A stretch of DNA of 64,000 nucleotides, from assembly GCA_020634885.1 (NCBI GenBank), contig JACKAW010000010.1, positions 24,233-88,232 on the forward strand, read 5' to 3'. The stretch comes from Anaerolineales bacterium. GTDB taxonomy: Bacteria; Chloroflexota; Anaerolineae; Anaerolineales; Villigracilaceae. Below, one piece after another: positions 8,795-18,994 of the stretch (its first letter is position 1; every line of letters begins with the position of its first letter). The position numbers and the translations under genes are program-made. Under the pieces are notes generated by a model, which did no database searches, was not told where the DNA came from, and saw only the letters and a list, made by a program, of their open reading frames with translations.

Positions 8795-10543
8795 ATGGAA
8801 AATAAATCCAGCCAGCGCAAACCTGTAAGATTGCAATTCATTATAGGGGTGGTGGGAGCGATCTTTCTCACCGCCATTTTGTCAGTGGTTTTCCTATCCT
8901 TCCAAAGCAGTACAAGATCGCGCGAAGCCTTTCTTGTAGATTCGGAGGCGCTTGCAACCCTGTCAAATATTCAACGTCACTGGTTGCTACTGCATGTGGA
9001 AACACGCGCCTGGCTGGATGATCCAAGCATTGGAATGGAAGAAATTGAAAATCAAAGGGCGCTCCTCACTGCGCAACTTCGGGTGATCAAACCTTATATT
9101 GAGAATAACCTTTCCGTTTCCAGAAGAATAGCCAATATTGAAACCAGCCTGATTGAATACGATGCCTTGTTGGCAGAGGCGCAAGCTTCCGACGATCCTC
9201 AAGCATACAAAGTACAACTGACTGAACTGCTTCAAAACGAAGAAGCAGAACAGATCAAACGAGCCTACGATCAAGTGGAGCGAGGTTTCTTTGTAACATT
9301 TAGTGAGAATCTTTCTGTTCAACAAAATATTCAAAGTTTGCTGATCATTCTGGCGGTTCTTTTTACGATCTTCATTATCAGCGCCGGTATTTGGGCGGCA
9401 CGTACCGCGCGAATTACAGCAGAATTACAGCAGAGCCAGGTTACCGAACTGGAACAACGCGTTTTAGATCGCACGAAAGCGTTGGCGGCATCAGCTGAAA
9501 TCAGCCGCCGCCTTTCCACCATTTTGGAACAGGATCAGTTGGTGCATGAAGTTGTTGAACAGGTAAAAGATACGTTCGACTACTACCACGTCCATATTTA
9601 CTTCTTTGACGATCAAAAACAAAACCTGGTGATGGCTGGCGGCACGGGAGATGCAGGGAAAACCATGCTTGCTCAGGGGCATAAAATTACGAGAGGGCGC
9701 GGTCTGGTTGGGCAAGCTGCTGAAACGAACACCCCTGTCGTTGTGCAGGAAACCAGAAAAAGCCCCAATTGGCTGCCAAATCCATTGTTGCCTGAAACCG
9801 TTGCAGAAATCGCCATCCCCATTTCGATAGGAGATAAGGTTCTCGGTGTTTTGGATGTACAGCACAATATTCCAAACAGCCTGGGGCAGGTTGACATCGA
9901 TTCCCTGCAATCCATTGCTAATCAGGTGGCGATTGCCTCACAAAACATCAGTCAGTACGAAAATACCCAAAAGATTGCCCACGACTATAAAGAATTGGTA
10001 GATAGCTCACCGGTTGCGATTGCAGTATTAGACGCAGATACGGGCTTTTTTATAGATGCCAACCAAACCGCGATGAACATGTACGAAATCACCCCGGAAC
10101 AATTGGGGAAACTCGGACCCATTCAACTTAGCCCTGCCACACAAGCCGATGGGATTCCTTCACAAGACAAGGCATTTAAAATGATAAAAACCGCCATTGA
10201 AAGCGGACACAACACTTTTGAATGGACACATCAGACTTTAAGCGGCAAGGAGTTTTTGGCTGAAATACGGCTGGCGCTTGTTAGTTCTTCCACTGATGAG
10301 CAAAAAACCCTTAACGCAGTTATGACCAATATTACCGAGCAGCGACGCGCTCAAGAAGCAGATCGTCAGCGCGCCCGACAACAGGAAGCGCTCAACCTTA
10401 TTACTCAAAAAATACAATCAGCAGCCAGTATCGAAGATGCCATGAAAGTTGCCACCCGTGAACTCGGTCATGTTCTTGGCATGAAGCCAACAGCGGTCAT
10501 GCTTCATGCAGATACAGCAGACACAACAAAACATAACCAGTAA
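8795..10543 (+). CDS. Membrane sensor with GAF and PAS, no kinase domain
   Basis: A 582-residue protein. TM1 (about 14-35) and TM2 (about 182-204) bracket an extracytoplasmic helical domain of about 145 residues that resembles a four-helix-bundle sensor. A coiled coil (LEQRVLDRTKAL), a GAF domain (about 225-390, with PNPLLPET) and a PAS domain (about 400-515) follow. It ends in a short tail with TQKIQSAASIEDAMKVA and ELGHVLG, shared with the next two genes. No HisKA, HATPase, GGDEF or MCP domain is present. Two nucleotides separate it from the SUOX-like lipoprotein, its likely partner. Confidence 0.82.
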   Translation: MENKSSQRKPVRLQFIIGVVGAIFLTAILSVVFLSFQSSTRSREAFLVDSEALATLSNIQRHWLLLHVETRAWLDDPSIGMEEIENQRALLTAQLRVIKPYIENNLSVSRRIANIETSLIEYDALLAEAQASDDPQAYKVQLTELLQNEEAEQIKRAYDQVERGFFVTFSENLSVQQNIQSLLIILAVLFTIFIISAGIWAARTARITAELQQSQVTELEQRVLDRTKALAASAEISRRLSTILEQDQLVHEVVEQVKDTFDYYHVHIYFFDDQKQNLVMAGGTGDAGKTMLAQGHKITRGRGLVGQAAETNTPVVVQETRKSPNWLPNPLLPETVAEIAIPISIGDKVLGVLDVQHNIPNSLGQVDIDSLQSIANQVAIASQNISQYENTQKIAHDYKELVDSSPVAIAVLDADTGFFIDANQTAMNMYEITPEQLGKLGPIQLSPATQADGIPSQDKAFKMIKTAIESGHNTFEWTHQTLSGKEFLAEIRLALVSSSTDEQKTLNAVMTNITEQRRAQEADRQRARQQEALNLITQKIQSAASIEDAMKVATRELGHVLGMKPTAVMLHADTADTTKHNQ

Positions 10544-10652
10544 AAATGTACGGTTTCGTATTACAAGGCAATCTTATGCCACTATACGTTGTAATTTTAG
10601 AAAATGATCATCTTCTCCGAAATTCTTGCGAATTGGTAAACAGGAGTAGGAA

Positions 10653-13073
10653 ATGAATAAATGGTTCTTGAAAATTTTTAATAATTTAGACGAAGTCTCT
10701 CAAACCGGACTAAGCGTCAATACGATCCTGCTTATGTCTGTATTTTTAACTTTGCCGCCATCCATTTACCTGGCTGTGCAAAGCAATACATGGCAAATAA
10801 ATTTAGTAGTAGCAGGGATTTTGTTTTTACTGGTCGTAGCCCTTCTCGGTATATTCTTATCCATCCGAAACCGTGGAAGACCCGCCATGGGTATCACCCT
10901 GATCGTAATGGCTCTCATAGCTCCGTTTCTAACATCCATGGTCAGTGGGGTCGGCTGGGCAGTAGCATTAACTGTTGCAGTTATCTACATAGCGATCTCA
11001 GTTCAAACTTCAATGCGGGAGCGTACCATTCGAGCTCTGGTACTTGGTGGTATATCAGTAATTGCCACGTTTGCCGTGGATTTTTATACGCCTTGGGAAC
11101 GTTTAAGCAGCCCGCTTCTCCAAACAGTTGTACCCCTTGCTACGCTGGCGCTAATCTTTGCGTTTGGCTGGTTCTCCCTGCAACTATTTCGAAACTTCTC
11201 ACTGCGCATCAAAATGATCGTAGGGTTCCTGGTGATCGGCTTGATCACCACAAGCGCAATCGGGATCGTTACGAACCTGATCGCCACCGCGCAATTAAGC
11301 TCTGTGTTGGAAACCAACCTATCGGGAGTTGCAACCCGAATGGCAAGACAAGCCGGAGATACCCTCTCGGTCAGCCAGATCGCCCTTGAAAGCCTGTCTC
11401 TTAATAAATTCGTACAAGACTCAGTCGAACAAGCAAACCTCGAAGGCACGCCCGATCTTGCAAGGTTAAATTCCTTAGACAACCAATGGAAGAATGCAAG
11501 CGATCAAAGCCTGTTAATTCAAAATGTTCTAAACAACGAACTCGCTGGCGAGTTACTCGAATTACAAGAGCGCCTGCCCCAATACGCAGAATTATTCGTC
11601 ACAGATCAATACGGAGCTGTGATTGCATCCACAGGACGAACGAGCGACTACTACCAGGCAGATGAAGAATGGTGGCAGGGGGCATGGAACAACGGAGATG
11701 GAGATCTATACATCAGCCAACCAGTGTATGACGAAAGCGCCGGTATTTACGCGATTGAAATTGCCCTGCCCATTCCCGCCCATAATCGTCCCGAACTAGT
11801 TGGGGTGTTACGAGCCACGGTCAGCATTAATGAAGTGACTAATATTCTCACAGTAAGCGAACTCGGTGAGACAGGCAATGCTTATCTTCTGCTTCCAAGT
11901 AACGAAATCCTCACATCAGAATTAGAGAGTATCGAAACTCTTAATGAGAAAACGCTCACTGAAATCAAGTCCTTTCAAAATAACTTTGGCGAAATTACGG
12001 TAGGAGAAACAAAGAATATTGCAAGCAGTGCGGTGGTCAATACAAATGCTTCAAATAGTGAAGTAATCAAGAACCTGAATTGGACGATCATCGTTTATAA
12101 AGACCTGAATGATGCCTACAAGCCTGTTTCGGCTACAACAAACAGCATCTTCTTGCTGGCTGTTGCCCTGCTTATCTTAACGTTCTTTGTCGCTCAATAC
12201 CTGGGCGGACAATTGATACACCCCATTGAAATTCTATCTTCAGCAGCAATTGATATTGGAAAGGGAAATTTATCCACCCGGGCAGATGTAGACTCAAAAG
12301 ATGAGGTTGGTACGCTTGCCCGTGCATTTAATACAATGGCTGAACAACTTGGCAGTTTGCTGGGAGAACTGGAAGAGCGCGTAGCAGCCCGTACAAAAGA
12401 CCTCGCAACCGTAGCAGAGGTGGGAACCGTAACCTCAACCATTCTGGAATCAAACAGGCTATTGCAAGAAGTTGTAAATCTCACGAAAGAACGTTTTAAT
12501 CTCTACCACTCACATATTTATCTGCTTGATGAGGAAGGCAAAAACCTGGTGCTTACCGCAGGCGCTGGTGAACCAGGGCGTATTATGGCAGCAGAAAGAC
12601 GTTCGATCCCGATCAATAGAGAACAGTCGCTGGTAGCCCGCGCCGCCCGCGAACGTAAAGGCATTATCGTGAACGATGTGACCGAAGCGCCTGATTTTCT
12701 ACCCAATCCCCTTTTGCCTGATACCCGCGCCGAGTTGGCAGTCCCCATGATCGTCAGCAACACCCTTATCGGTGTATTTGATATTCAGTCCGATCAAGCT
12801 GGACGCTTCACAACCTCAGACATCGACATCCAAACCACACTTGCAGCCCAATTAGCGACTTCCATTCAAAATGTGCGTTCGTTCGAACAATCCAAAAAAC
12901 AGGCGGATTTTGAAGCCAGGGTCAACCTGATCGGTCAAAAGATACAACAAGCCACCTCTATCGAAGAAACACTTCAAACCGCCGTCCGCGAGTTGGGGAC
13001 GGCGATTGGCGCCCCGCGCGTGAAGGTAGATATCTCTTCGAGTAACGACGGAATGACCAACAACAAGAATTAA
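10653..13073 (+). CDS. Multi-pass membrane sensor: Cache-like domain, HAMP, GAF; no kinase
   Basis: An 806-residue protein. About six N-terminal membrane helices (residues 20-180), a seventh near 188-212, an extracytoplasmic Cache-like domain of about 280 residues, another membrane helix (about 495-515), a HAMP domain (LSTRADVDSKDEVGTLARAF), a coiled coil, and a GAF domain with PNPLLPDTRAELAVPM. It ends in the same short tail as its neighbours (IGQKIQQATSIEETLQTAVR). No output domain is visible. AGGAG lies upstream of the ATG. The 109-nt gap before it could hold a promoter, though none is convincing. Confidence 0.82.
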   Translation: MNKWFLKIFNNLDEVSQTGLSVNTILLMSVFLTLPPSIYLAVQSNTWQINLVVAGILFLLVVALLGIFLSIRNRGRPAMGITLIVMALIAPFLTSMVSGVGWAVALTVAVIYIAISVQTSMRERTIRALVLGGISVIATFAVDFYTPWERLSSPLLQTVVPLATLALIFAFGWFSLQLFRNFSLRIKMIVGFLVIGLITTSAIGIVTNLIATAQLSSVLETNLSGVATRMARQAGDTLSVSQIALESLSLNKFVQDSVEQANLEGTPDLARLNSLDNQWKNASDQSLLIQNVLNNELAGELLELQERLPQYAELFVTDQYGAVIASTGRTSDYYQADEEWWQGAWNNGDGDLYISQPVYDESAGIYAIEIALPIPAHNRPELVGVLRATVSINEVTNILTVSELGETGNAYLLLPSNEILTSELESIETLNEKTLTEIKSFQNNFGEITVGETKNIASSAVVNTNASNSEVIKNLNWTIIVYKDLNDAYKPVSATTNSIFLLAVALLILTFFVAQYLGGQLIHPIEILSSAAIDIGKGNLSTRADVDSKDEVGTLARAFNTMAEQLGSLLGELEERVAARTKDLATVAEVGTVTSTILESNRLLQEVVNLTKERFNLYHSHIYLLDEEGKNLVLTAGAGEPGRIMAAERRSIPINREQSLVARAARERKGIIVNDVTEAPDFLPNPLLPDTRAELAVPMIVSNTLIGVFDIQSDQAGRFTTSDIDIQTTLAAQLATSIQNVRSFEQSKKQADFEARVNLIGQKIQQATSIEETLQTAVRELGTAIGAPRVKVDISSSNDGMTNNKN

Positions 13074-13132
13074 GAGGTGTTAGATCACGATCCTAACATC
13101 TGCGCCATAAGCCTTAGTTAAGGAAAACAAAA

Positions 13133-16100
13133 ATGGACGATATGAAGCATACCAATTCAGATCCGCAAAATACCGCTCCCCGAATTGCTTTCTGGGGAAC
13201 CCTTATGATGGCTGTTGTACTATCAGCGGTATTCATTTACGCATTTCTTTTCATTGAACAGACTACCATCATATCCTATATTACAAGAGCGGGGTTTCTG
13301 CTTGCCGTCATCTTAAATGCAGCAGGCATAGCAGCTACCATTCGAAACCGCCAGGAATTAGGCGTAAAACTGATCTACTATCCCATTCTCATGATTGGAG
13401 TTATGGTTGCCGCAACAGTTCAGGGACGTGCTTTAGCCGTTTCCATTGTCCTTCTAACTATCTTTGGGCTGGGTTACAGGTGGGTATTTCCAAAAGCATC
13501 TATACGAGAATATACAATCGCTTCTGCCATCACCTTCGTGAGCGTGTGGCTGATCGAGTGGATCAATCCTGTGTGGCGGCAGACTTCTCAGTTGGCACAG
13601 GCGGGTCCCATTGGATCAGTGCTTTTGGTTCTGATCTTTGTAATTTTGCTTATCGTTCAGGCACAGGATCGAATAAACTCCCAAATCCGCTTAAAGGTGC
13701 TTACATCAAGCATCAGCATCACGCTCATTCTTGTTCTTGGCATGGGAACCTATGTAGTCACTAGAACAATCAACTACAACCAAGATTCAGCGACATCAGA
13801 CTTACTCCACACAAAATTTTCAGTTGATGCAAGCGCTAATTCATTGCAATCCCTCGCGAATGGGCTTTCAACCCAAATGGCAAATTCACCGCAAGTTCAA
13901 GAAGCCTTTGCAAACCGAGACCGTGAAGCTCTTACACAAATTACTCTAAGCACTTTTGAAACCCTGAAAAGCGAATTTAACGTAAAACAGTATCAATTCA
14001 TCTTACCTAATTCCACATCGTTTCTACGCTTGCATCAATTAGACAGTTTTGGAGACGACCTGTCTTCTTTCCGATTAACAGTTGTGGAAGCAAATCGGAC
14101 ACAAGAAGCAGTCAGCGGTCTTGAAATTGGACGCGGCGGGCTCGGGGTGCGCGGAGAGGCGCCTGTTTTCTATCAGGGAAAGTACATCGGCGTTATAGAT
14201 GTTGGTTTGGATATTGGTGAAAGTTTTCTTGCTGATGTCAAATCCAAATTTAGTGTTGATGCACAAATCCTGCTTGATGAAGAGGCGGCACAGATCGCTA
14301 CATTTGAAGGCTCAGTCAGCAACGATCAGAGTCCTATACCTGGTCTTTTATTGCAAGCCAGCACTTTTTCATCCCCCGTTTTCGCCGATGCAGATGCTTA
14401 TGAAAAGGTCTTAAATGGTGAAGATGTTATTTCCACCATATCAAGTAACGGAAAGATATACGCAGTTATCAGCAGTCCATTAAGAGACCATGCAGGAAAT
14501 GTTATAGGCGTTCTGGAAATCTTTGAAGACCGTACGGCGGCGGCGGCAAATGAAACTCGAAATTTATCCTTCCTCATCATTGGAAGCCTCCTGGTACTTG
14601 CCGCTGGTCTGGTTATTCAAGAAAGAGTTGTCAGCCAGACCATTAAACCAGTTGACGTATTAACGAAAACAGCCCTGGAATTATCCAAAGGCAACCTGCA
14701 ACAACGCGTCACTATTCAAAGCGGAGATGAGCTTGGAACCCTGGCGAATGTTTTCAATGAAATGGCAAACCGCATCAGGGAACTGGTCGCAAACCTGGAA
14801 GCGCGGGTCGAAGCCCGTACTCGCAATTTGCAACTGGCGGCAGAAGTGGGCAGAACGGTATCACAGGTTCGCAATTTGGACGATATGTTGAAAGATGCCT
14901 GCGACCTGATCTTGCAAGAATTCGACCTGTACTATGTTCAAGTATATTTGACCAACCCAAGCCAGACGCGGTTGGTATTGGAAGCCGGTACAGGAGATGT
15001 AGGAAAGCAATTACTTGCCAAGAACCATAGTCTGGCGTTCAATATCAACTCGATCAATGGGCGCGCAGCGATTGAAAAACGCTCGGTGGTCATTACCGAT
15101 ACAACCAAAAGCGCCACATTCCTGAAGAACCCATTGCTGCCCGAAACACGCGGTGAAATGGCAGTGCCGTTGATCGTTGCAAATCAAGTGGTGGGTGTTT
15201 TGGATATGCAAAGTGACAAGGCAGACATGTTGACCCATGAAATACTCCCAGCCTTTGAAGCCCTTGCCGGTCAAATGGCGGTTGCTGTGCAAAATGCAAA
15301 CCTGCTGGCTGAAACAGAAGAAGCCCGCGCACAGGTTGAATCGCAAGCCCGCCGCCTCGTCCGCCAGGGATGGGACGAACACCTTGATGCCCTTCACAAA
15401 CCCGAAAAAATTGGATATGTATTCGATCAAAACAACGTTACCCCGCTCGATCATATTGAGATGGCTGAAACAAATGAAGCAGCGATTTCTGCGCCAATCA
15501 CTGTAACCGGTGAAAAACTTGGGTCTCTTGTGGTTGAGCTTGATAACGACCTACAAGCAGACCAAACCAGTGCGTTGATCCATGTTGTTGCCAATCAGGT
15601 GGCGCAGCAAATTGAAAACCTGCGCCTGCTTGAAAGCGCAGAACGATACCGCGCCGAGGCTGAAGAGGCTTCGCGCCGACTCACCCGCGAAAGTTGGAAT
15701 CAATATAAACAAAATGACAGGCACGACCTTGGTTATTACTATGACCTGACAGAAGTGCATCCGTTGAACGAGACGATTTCTTACGAAAAAGCAACTCCTA
15801 TTCCTGTAACCATACGAAATGAAGCCATTGGTCAGTTCGTTATTCAGGGGTTACAGGAAAATGATACCGAAGCAGTCAACCTTGCAAGAGAAGTTGCTGC
15901 CCGTTTGGGTTCACATATTGAAAACCTGCGCCTGCTGCAAGAATCAGAAGAAACCCGCACCGAAATTCAGGAAAGCCAGGAACGCCTCGCTGAAGCATTG
16001 AACATTGCCCGCCTTGGAAATTGGGAATATGATGTAAACACAGATCTATTCACGTTCAACGATAATTTCTACGCTATTTTCCATACCAACGTAAAAGAGG

Positions 16101-17098
16101 TTGGCAGTTACAAGTTACATTCAAGCGAATATGCCGAACGTTTTGTACACCCAGAAGATGCGCCCCTTGTTGGCGGCGAAATTGGCAAGGCGTTGAATTC
16201 TACAGACCGGCACTACAAAACATCGCTTGAGCACCGTGTAATTTTTGCAGATGGCACAGTGGGGCATATTTCAGTCAATGTTAATGTGGAACGGGATGAA
16301 AGCGGAACGATCACCCGTTTCTACGGAGCGAATCAGAATATTACCGAAAGAAAGAAAATTGAAGAAGAACTGAGAGCACGCGATATCCAAATTACCGCCG
16401 CACTCACAGAAACAGAAAAGCGCGCCAAACAACTCGCTGCGGTGGCTGAGATCAGTACACTTTCTGCCCAAATGCAGAATACGGATGAAATGCTTGCCAA
16501 TGTGGTGCATTTGACACAACGTCGGTTTGGCCTATACCATGCGCATATATTCCTCTACGATGAGGAAGCCTCTACCCTCGAGATCAAAGCCTGCGGCTGG
16601 AAGGAAGGCGATGAACACGAAGGTACACATGGAACTGCAACAATTCCGATCAATCAGGAACAATCGCTGGTAGCCCGCGCCGCCCGCACGAAAAAAGCAG
16701 TCATCGTCAACGATGTCCACAACGAACCCGGATGGCTGCCTAATAAGTTGCTGCCTGATACCGCCTCTGAAATGGCTGTTCCGCTCATCATCGGCGATAC
16801 GATCCTTGGTGTGTTGGATTTACAGTCAGATCAAAAAGATGCATTCACAGAAGAAGATGCCAACGTGCAAACCACACTTGCTTCACAGGTTGCCACATCC
16901 CTGCAAAATGCCCGATCCTTTGCAAAGGCGCAACAACAGGCTGAACGCGAATCCATGCTGAATACCATCAACCAGAAGATCCAAAGCGCAACCTCAGTTG
17001 AAGCTGTGCTCCAGATCGCGGCTCGTGAATTGGGTCATGCTCTTGGCGCCCCGATGACTGTTGCCCAATTGAACCTGAAAGATAAGAATAACTCCTAA
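13133..17098 (+). CDS. Very large membrane sensor: Cache, HAMP, GAF repeats, PAS, GAF; no kinase
   Basis: A 1321-residue protein. A block of N-terminal membrane helices, an extracytoplasmic Cache-like domain (LDSFGDDLSSFR through FYQGKYIGVIDVGLDIGES), a membrane helix, HAMP (LQQRVTIQSGDELGTLANVF), a canonical GAF, two copies of a divergent GAF-like unit (starting RLVRQGWDEHLDALHK and RLTRESWNQYKQNDR), a PAS domain (IARLGNWEYDVNTDLF) and a final GAF. The C-terminal tail (INQKIQSATSVEAVLQIAAR, then ELGHALGAP) matches the two preceding sensors. No kinase is present, and a soluble kinase with the same divergent GAF units is the next gene, 21 nt on. AAGGA precedes the ATG. Confidence 0.85.
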   Translation: MDDMKHTNSDPQNTAPRIAFWGTLMMAVVLSAVFIYAFLFIEQTTIISYITRAGFLLAVILNAAGIAATIRNRQELGVKLIYYPILMIGVMVAATVQGRALAVSIVLLTIFGLGYRWVFPKASIREYTIASAITFVSVWLIEWINPVWRQTSQLAQAGPIGSVLLVLIFVILLIVQAQDRINSQIRLKVLTSSISITLILVLGMGTYVVTRTINYNQDSATSDLLHTKFSVDASANSLQSLANGLSTQMANSPQVQEAFANRDREALTQITLSTFETLKSEFNVKQYQFILPNSTSFLRLHQLDSFGDDLSSFRLTVVEANRTQEAVSGLEIGRGGLGVRGEAPVFYQGKYIGVIDVGLDIGESFLADVKSKFSVDAQILLDEEAAQIATFEGSVSNDQSPIPGLLLQASTFSSPVFADADAYEKVLNGEDVISTISSNGKIYAVISSPLRDHAGNVIGVLEIFEDRTAAAANETRNLSFLIIGSLLVLAAGLVIQERVVSQTIKPVDVLTKTALELSKGNLQQRVTIQSGDELGTLANVFNEMANRIRELVANLEARVEARTRNLQLAAEVGRTVSQVRNLDDMLKDACDLILQEFDLYYVQVYLTNPSQTRLVLEAGTGDVGKQLLAKNHSLAFNINSINGRAAIEKRSVVITDTTKSATFLKNPLLPETRGEMAVPLIVANQVVGVLDMQSDKADMLTHEILPAFEALAGQMAVAVQNANLLAETEEARAQVESQARRLVRQGWDEHLDALHKPEKIGYVFDQNNVTPLDHIEMAETNEAAISAPITVTGEKLGSLVVELDNDLQADQTSALIHVVANQVAQQIENLRLLESAERYRAEAEEASRRLTRESWNQYKQNDRHDLGYYYDLTEVHPLNETISYEKATPIPVTIRNEAIGQFVIQGLQENDTEAVNLAREVAARLGSHIENLRLLQESEETRTEIQESQERLAEALNIARLGNWEYDVNTDLFTFNDNFYAIFHTNVKEVGSYKLHSSEYAERFVHPEDAPLVGGEIGKALNSTDRHYKTSLEHRVIFADGTVGHISVNVNVERDESGTITRFYGANQNITERKKIEEELRARDIQITAALTETEKRAKQLAAVAEISTLSAQMQNTDEMLANVVHLTQRRFGLYHAHIFLYDEEASTLEIKACGWKEGDEHEGTHGTATIPINQEQSLVARAARTKKAVIVNDVHNEPGWLPNKLLPDTASEMAVPLIIGDTILGVLDLQSDQKDAFTEEDANVQTTLASQVATSLQNARSFAKAQQQAERESMLNTINQKIQSATSVEAVLQIAARELGHALGAPMTVAQLNLKDKNNS

Positions 17099-17119
17099 GT
17101 AGCTGTTGGAGAATATTGA

Positions 17120-18994
17120 ATGCCCAATCAGAACCCAAACAAGCGCGTGGATGATCTTTTCGATGAGATGCGCTCCGTGGTTGCAGACCCGCATAATGGG
17201 GGCAACCAAGCCAAAACCAAGTCTGATGCGAAGCGTCCTGTTAAACCCAGACAGGAACTCAGTCTCACTGAAGAATTACAAGCGCTGCATATACGCATCA
17301 AGGAATTGGAAAGCCGTCTGGAAGCAAAAGAGAAAGAGCCGCATGTGGCGGCATCCATCTACGAGAAAGAAAAGATGGGCTATATCTTTCACAACGATGT
17401 GGTTTCTCCCGCACCCATTGCAGGCTCGTCTCAATTAACGCAGGACCATGTAGTCAAAACACCTCTGGTTTCGAGTGGAGCGTCCATTGGCGAATTTCAG
17501 ATCGCCACAAATGAAAAACATACATTAAAAGATGATGATCTGAAACTGGCGAATGCCATTGCTCAACAAGCTGCGCTTCAAATTGAAAACCTGCGCCTGC
17601 TTGCCGCCACCGAACGTGCCCGCGCCGAGGCTGAAGAAGCCACCAAGCAATATGCCCACAAAAGCTGGGATAATTTTTTGGATGCCATTAACAAGGCTGA
17701 ACGTATTGGGTATGCCTACGATCAAGCCTCGGTACAACCCTTTGAGCAGCCCCGCCCTGCCGAGTATGACCATGAAGAGATCATGCAAACGCTTAATATG
17801 CAGATCGGCAAACTCTTTGTTAAAGGCAACAAGGCGCTCACAGAAGATGACCACAAGTTCATTAATGCCATTGCCAACCAGGTCGGGCAGCAGGTTGAGA
17901 ATATTCGCCTTTTGGCAGATGCCTCGCGCGCCCGTGCCGAAGCCGAAGAAGCCACGCGCCTGCTTACCCGCCAAAACTGGGAAACGTATAACGAACGCAC
18001 AGGAGATACACTGGGGTTTGTGTACGACTCTGTCAAAGTATCTACACTGGAAGACGACAAAAACCTCACAAAATCAGTACTTGAACAGCCGTTGTATGTG
18101 CGCGGTGAAGCCATTGGTCAATTAGCTGTAAAGGGTTTGCAAAATATATCACCTGAAGCCCGCCAGCTTGCCGCCGCCATTGCTGCACAAACCAGCATTC
18201 ACCTTGAAACCCTTCGTTTGACAGAAGAGCTGCAAAAACGAGCACAGGAGCTAAAAGAATTAGACCGTTTGAAATCGGCGTTCCTTGCCAACATGTCACA
18301 TGAATTACGCACCCCGCTCAACTCCATCCTTGGTTTTACCGATGTGATGCTCGAAGGGTTGGACGGCGAATTGACTCCCTACATGGATAATGACCTGCGC
18401 CTGATCCAAAAGAATGGACAGCACCTGTTGCACCTTATCAATGACGTGCTCGATATGGCGAAGATCGAATCAGGTCGTATGAACCTGCACCCCGAAAAAT
18501 TCATTATCCACAATCTGTTTGAAGAGGTCGCCAGCATTACCTCTACATTGGCAAGCGAAAGGAATATCACTCTTTATATTGACCCCGAATCAGATAAAGA
18601 ACTTGAAATCTTTGCCGATAATACCCGCATCCGCCAGGTGATGATCAACCTTGTGAACAATGCCGTCAAGTTCACGGGTCAGGGCAAGATCGCAATCAAG
18701 GCGTTCCAAATGGATGGAGCCCGGGCGCTCATCACCGTAAAAGATACCGGTCTTGGCATTCCGCCTGAAAAACTCGAAGCGATCTTTGAAGAATTCTCGC
18801 AAGTGGATACTTCCACCACCCGCAAAGCGGGCGGCACCGGATTGGGGCTGCCCATCAGCCGCCGCCTGGTTGAAATGCACGGCGGGCGCCTGTGGGCAGA
18901 AAGTGCCGGTGTGGAAGGCGAAGGCTCAACGTTCTTTGTGGAACTCCCACTTGAAGCGCGTATTACTGAAGTCATTGAGAAAAAGGAAAAATAA
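17120..18994 (+). CDS. Soluble histidine kinase with three divergent GAF-like repeats
   Basis: A 624-residue kinase without membrane segments. Three divergent GAF-like units (about 75-170, 175-275, 280-375) share a [K/R].W...GY.YD pattern and end in QIENLRLL followed by ARAEAEEA linkers; the same units occur in the upstream sensor. HisKA follows with H394 (ANMSHELRTPLNSILGF), then HATPase_c with NLVNNAVKF, DTGLGIPPE and GGTGLGLPIS. The repeats probably let it assemble with the kinase-less sensors (inference). GGAG precedes the ATG. Its TAA directly abuts the ATG of the threonine-synthase/receiver fusion, so the two are translationally linked and probably kinase and target. Confidence 0.92.
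   Translation: MPNQNPNKRVDDLFDEMRSVVADPHNGGNQAKTKSDAKRPVKPRQELSLTEELQALHIRIKELESRLEAKEKEPHVAASIYEKEKMGYIFHNDVVSPAPIAGSSQLTQDHVVKTPLVSSGASIGEFQIATNEKHTLKDDDLKLANAIAQQAALQIENLRLLAATERARAEAEEATKQYAHKSWDNFLDAINKAERIGYAYDQASVQPFEQPRPAEYDHEEIMQTLNMQIGKLFVKGNKALTEDDHKFINAIANQVGQQVENIRLLADASRARAEAEEATRLLTRQNWETYNERTGDTLGFVYDSVKVSTLEDDKNLTKSVLEQPLYVRGEAIGQLAVKGLQNISPEARQLAAAIAAQTSIHLETLRLTEELQKRAQELKELDRLKSAFLANMSHELRTPLNSILGFTDVMLEGLDGELTPYMDNDLRLIQKNGQHLLHLINDVLDMAKIESGRMNLHPEKFIIHNLFEEVASITSTLASERNITLYIDPESDKELEIFADNTRIRQVMINLVNNAVKFTGQGKIAIKAFQMDGARALITVKDTGLGIPPEKLEAIFEEFSQVDTSTTRKAGGTGLGLPISRRLVEMHGGRLWAESAGVEGEGSTFFVELPLEARITEVIEKKEK

Noticed and set aside
13074..13132. Terminator between the second and third kinase-less sensors
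   Set aside because: TGTTAG...CTAACA can pair but the stem is short and there is no T-run; the operon probably continues.
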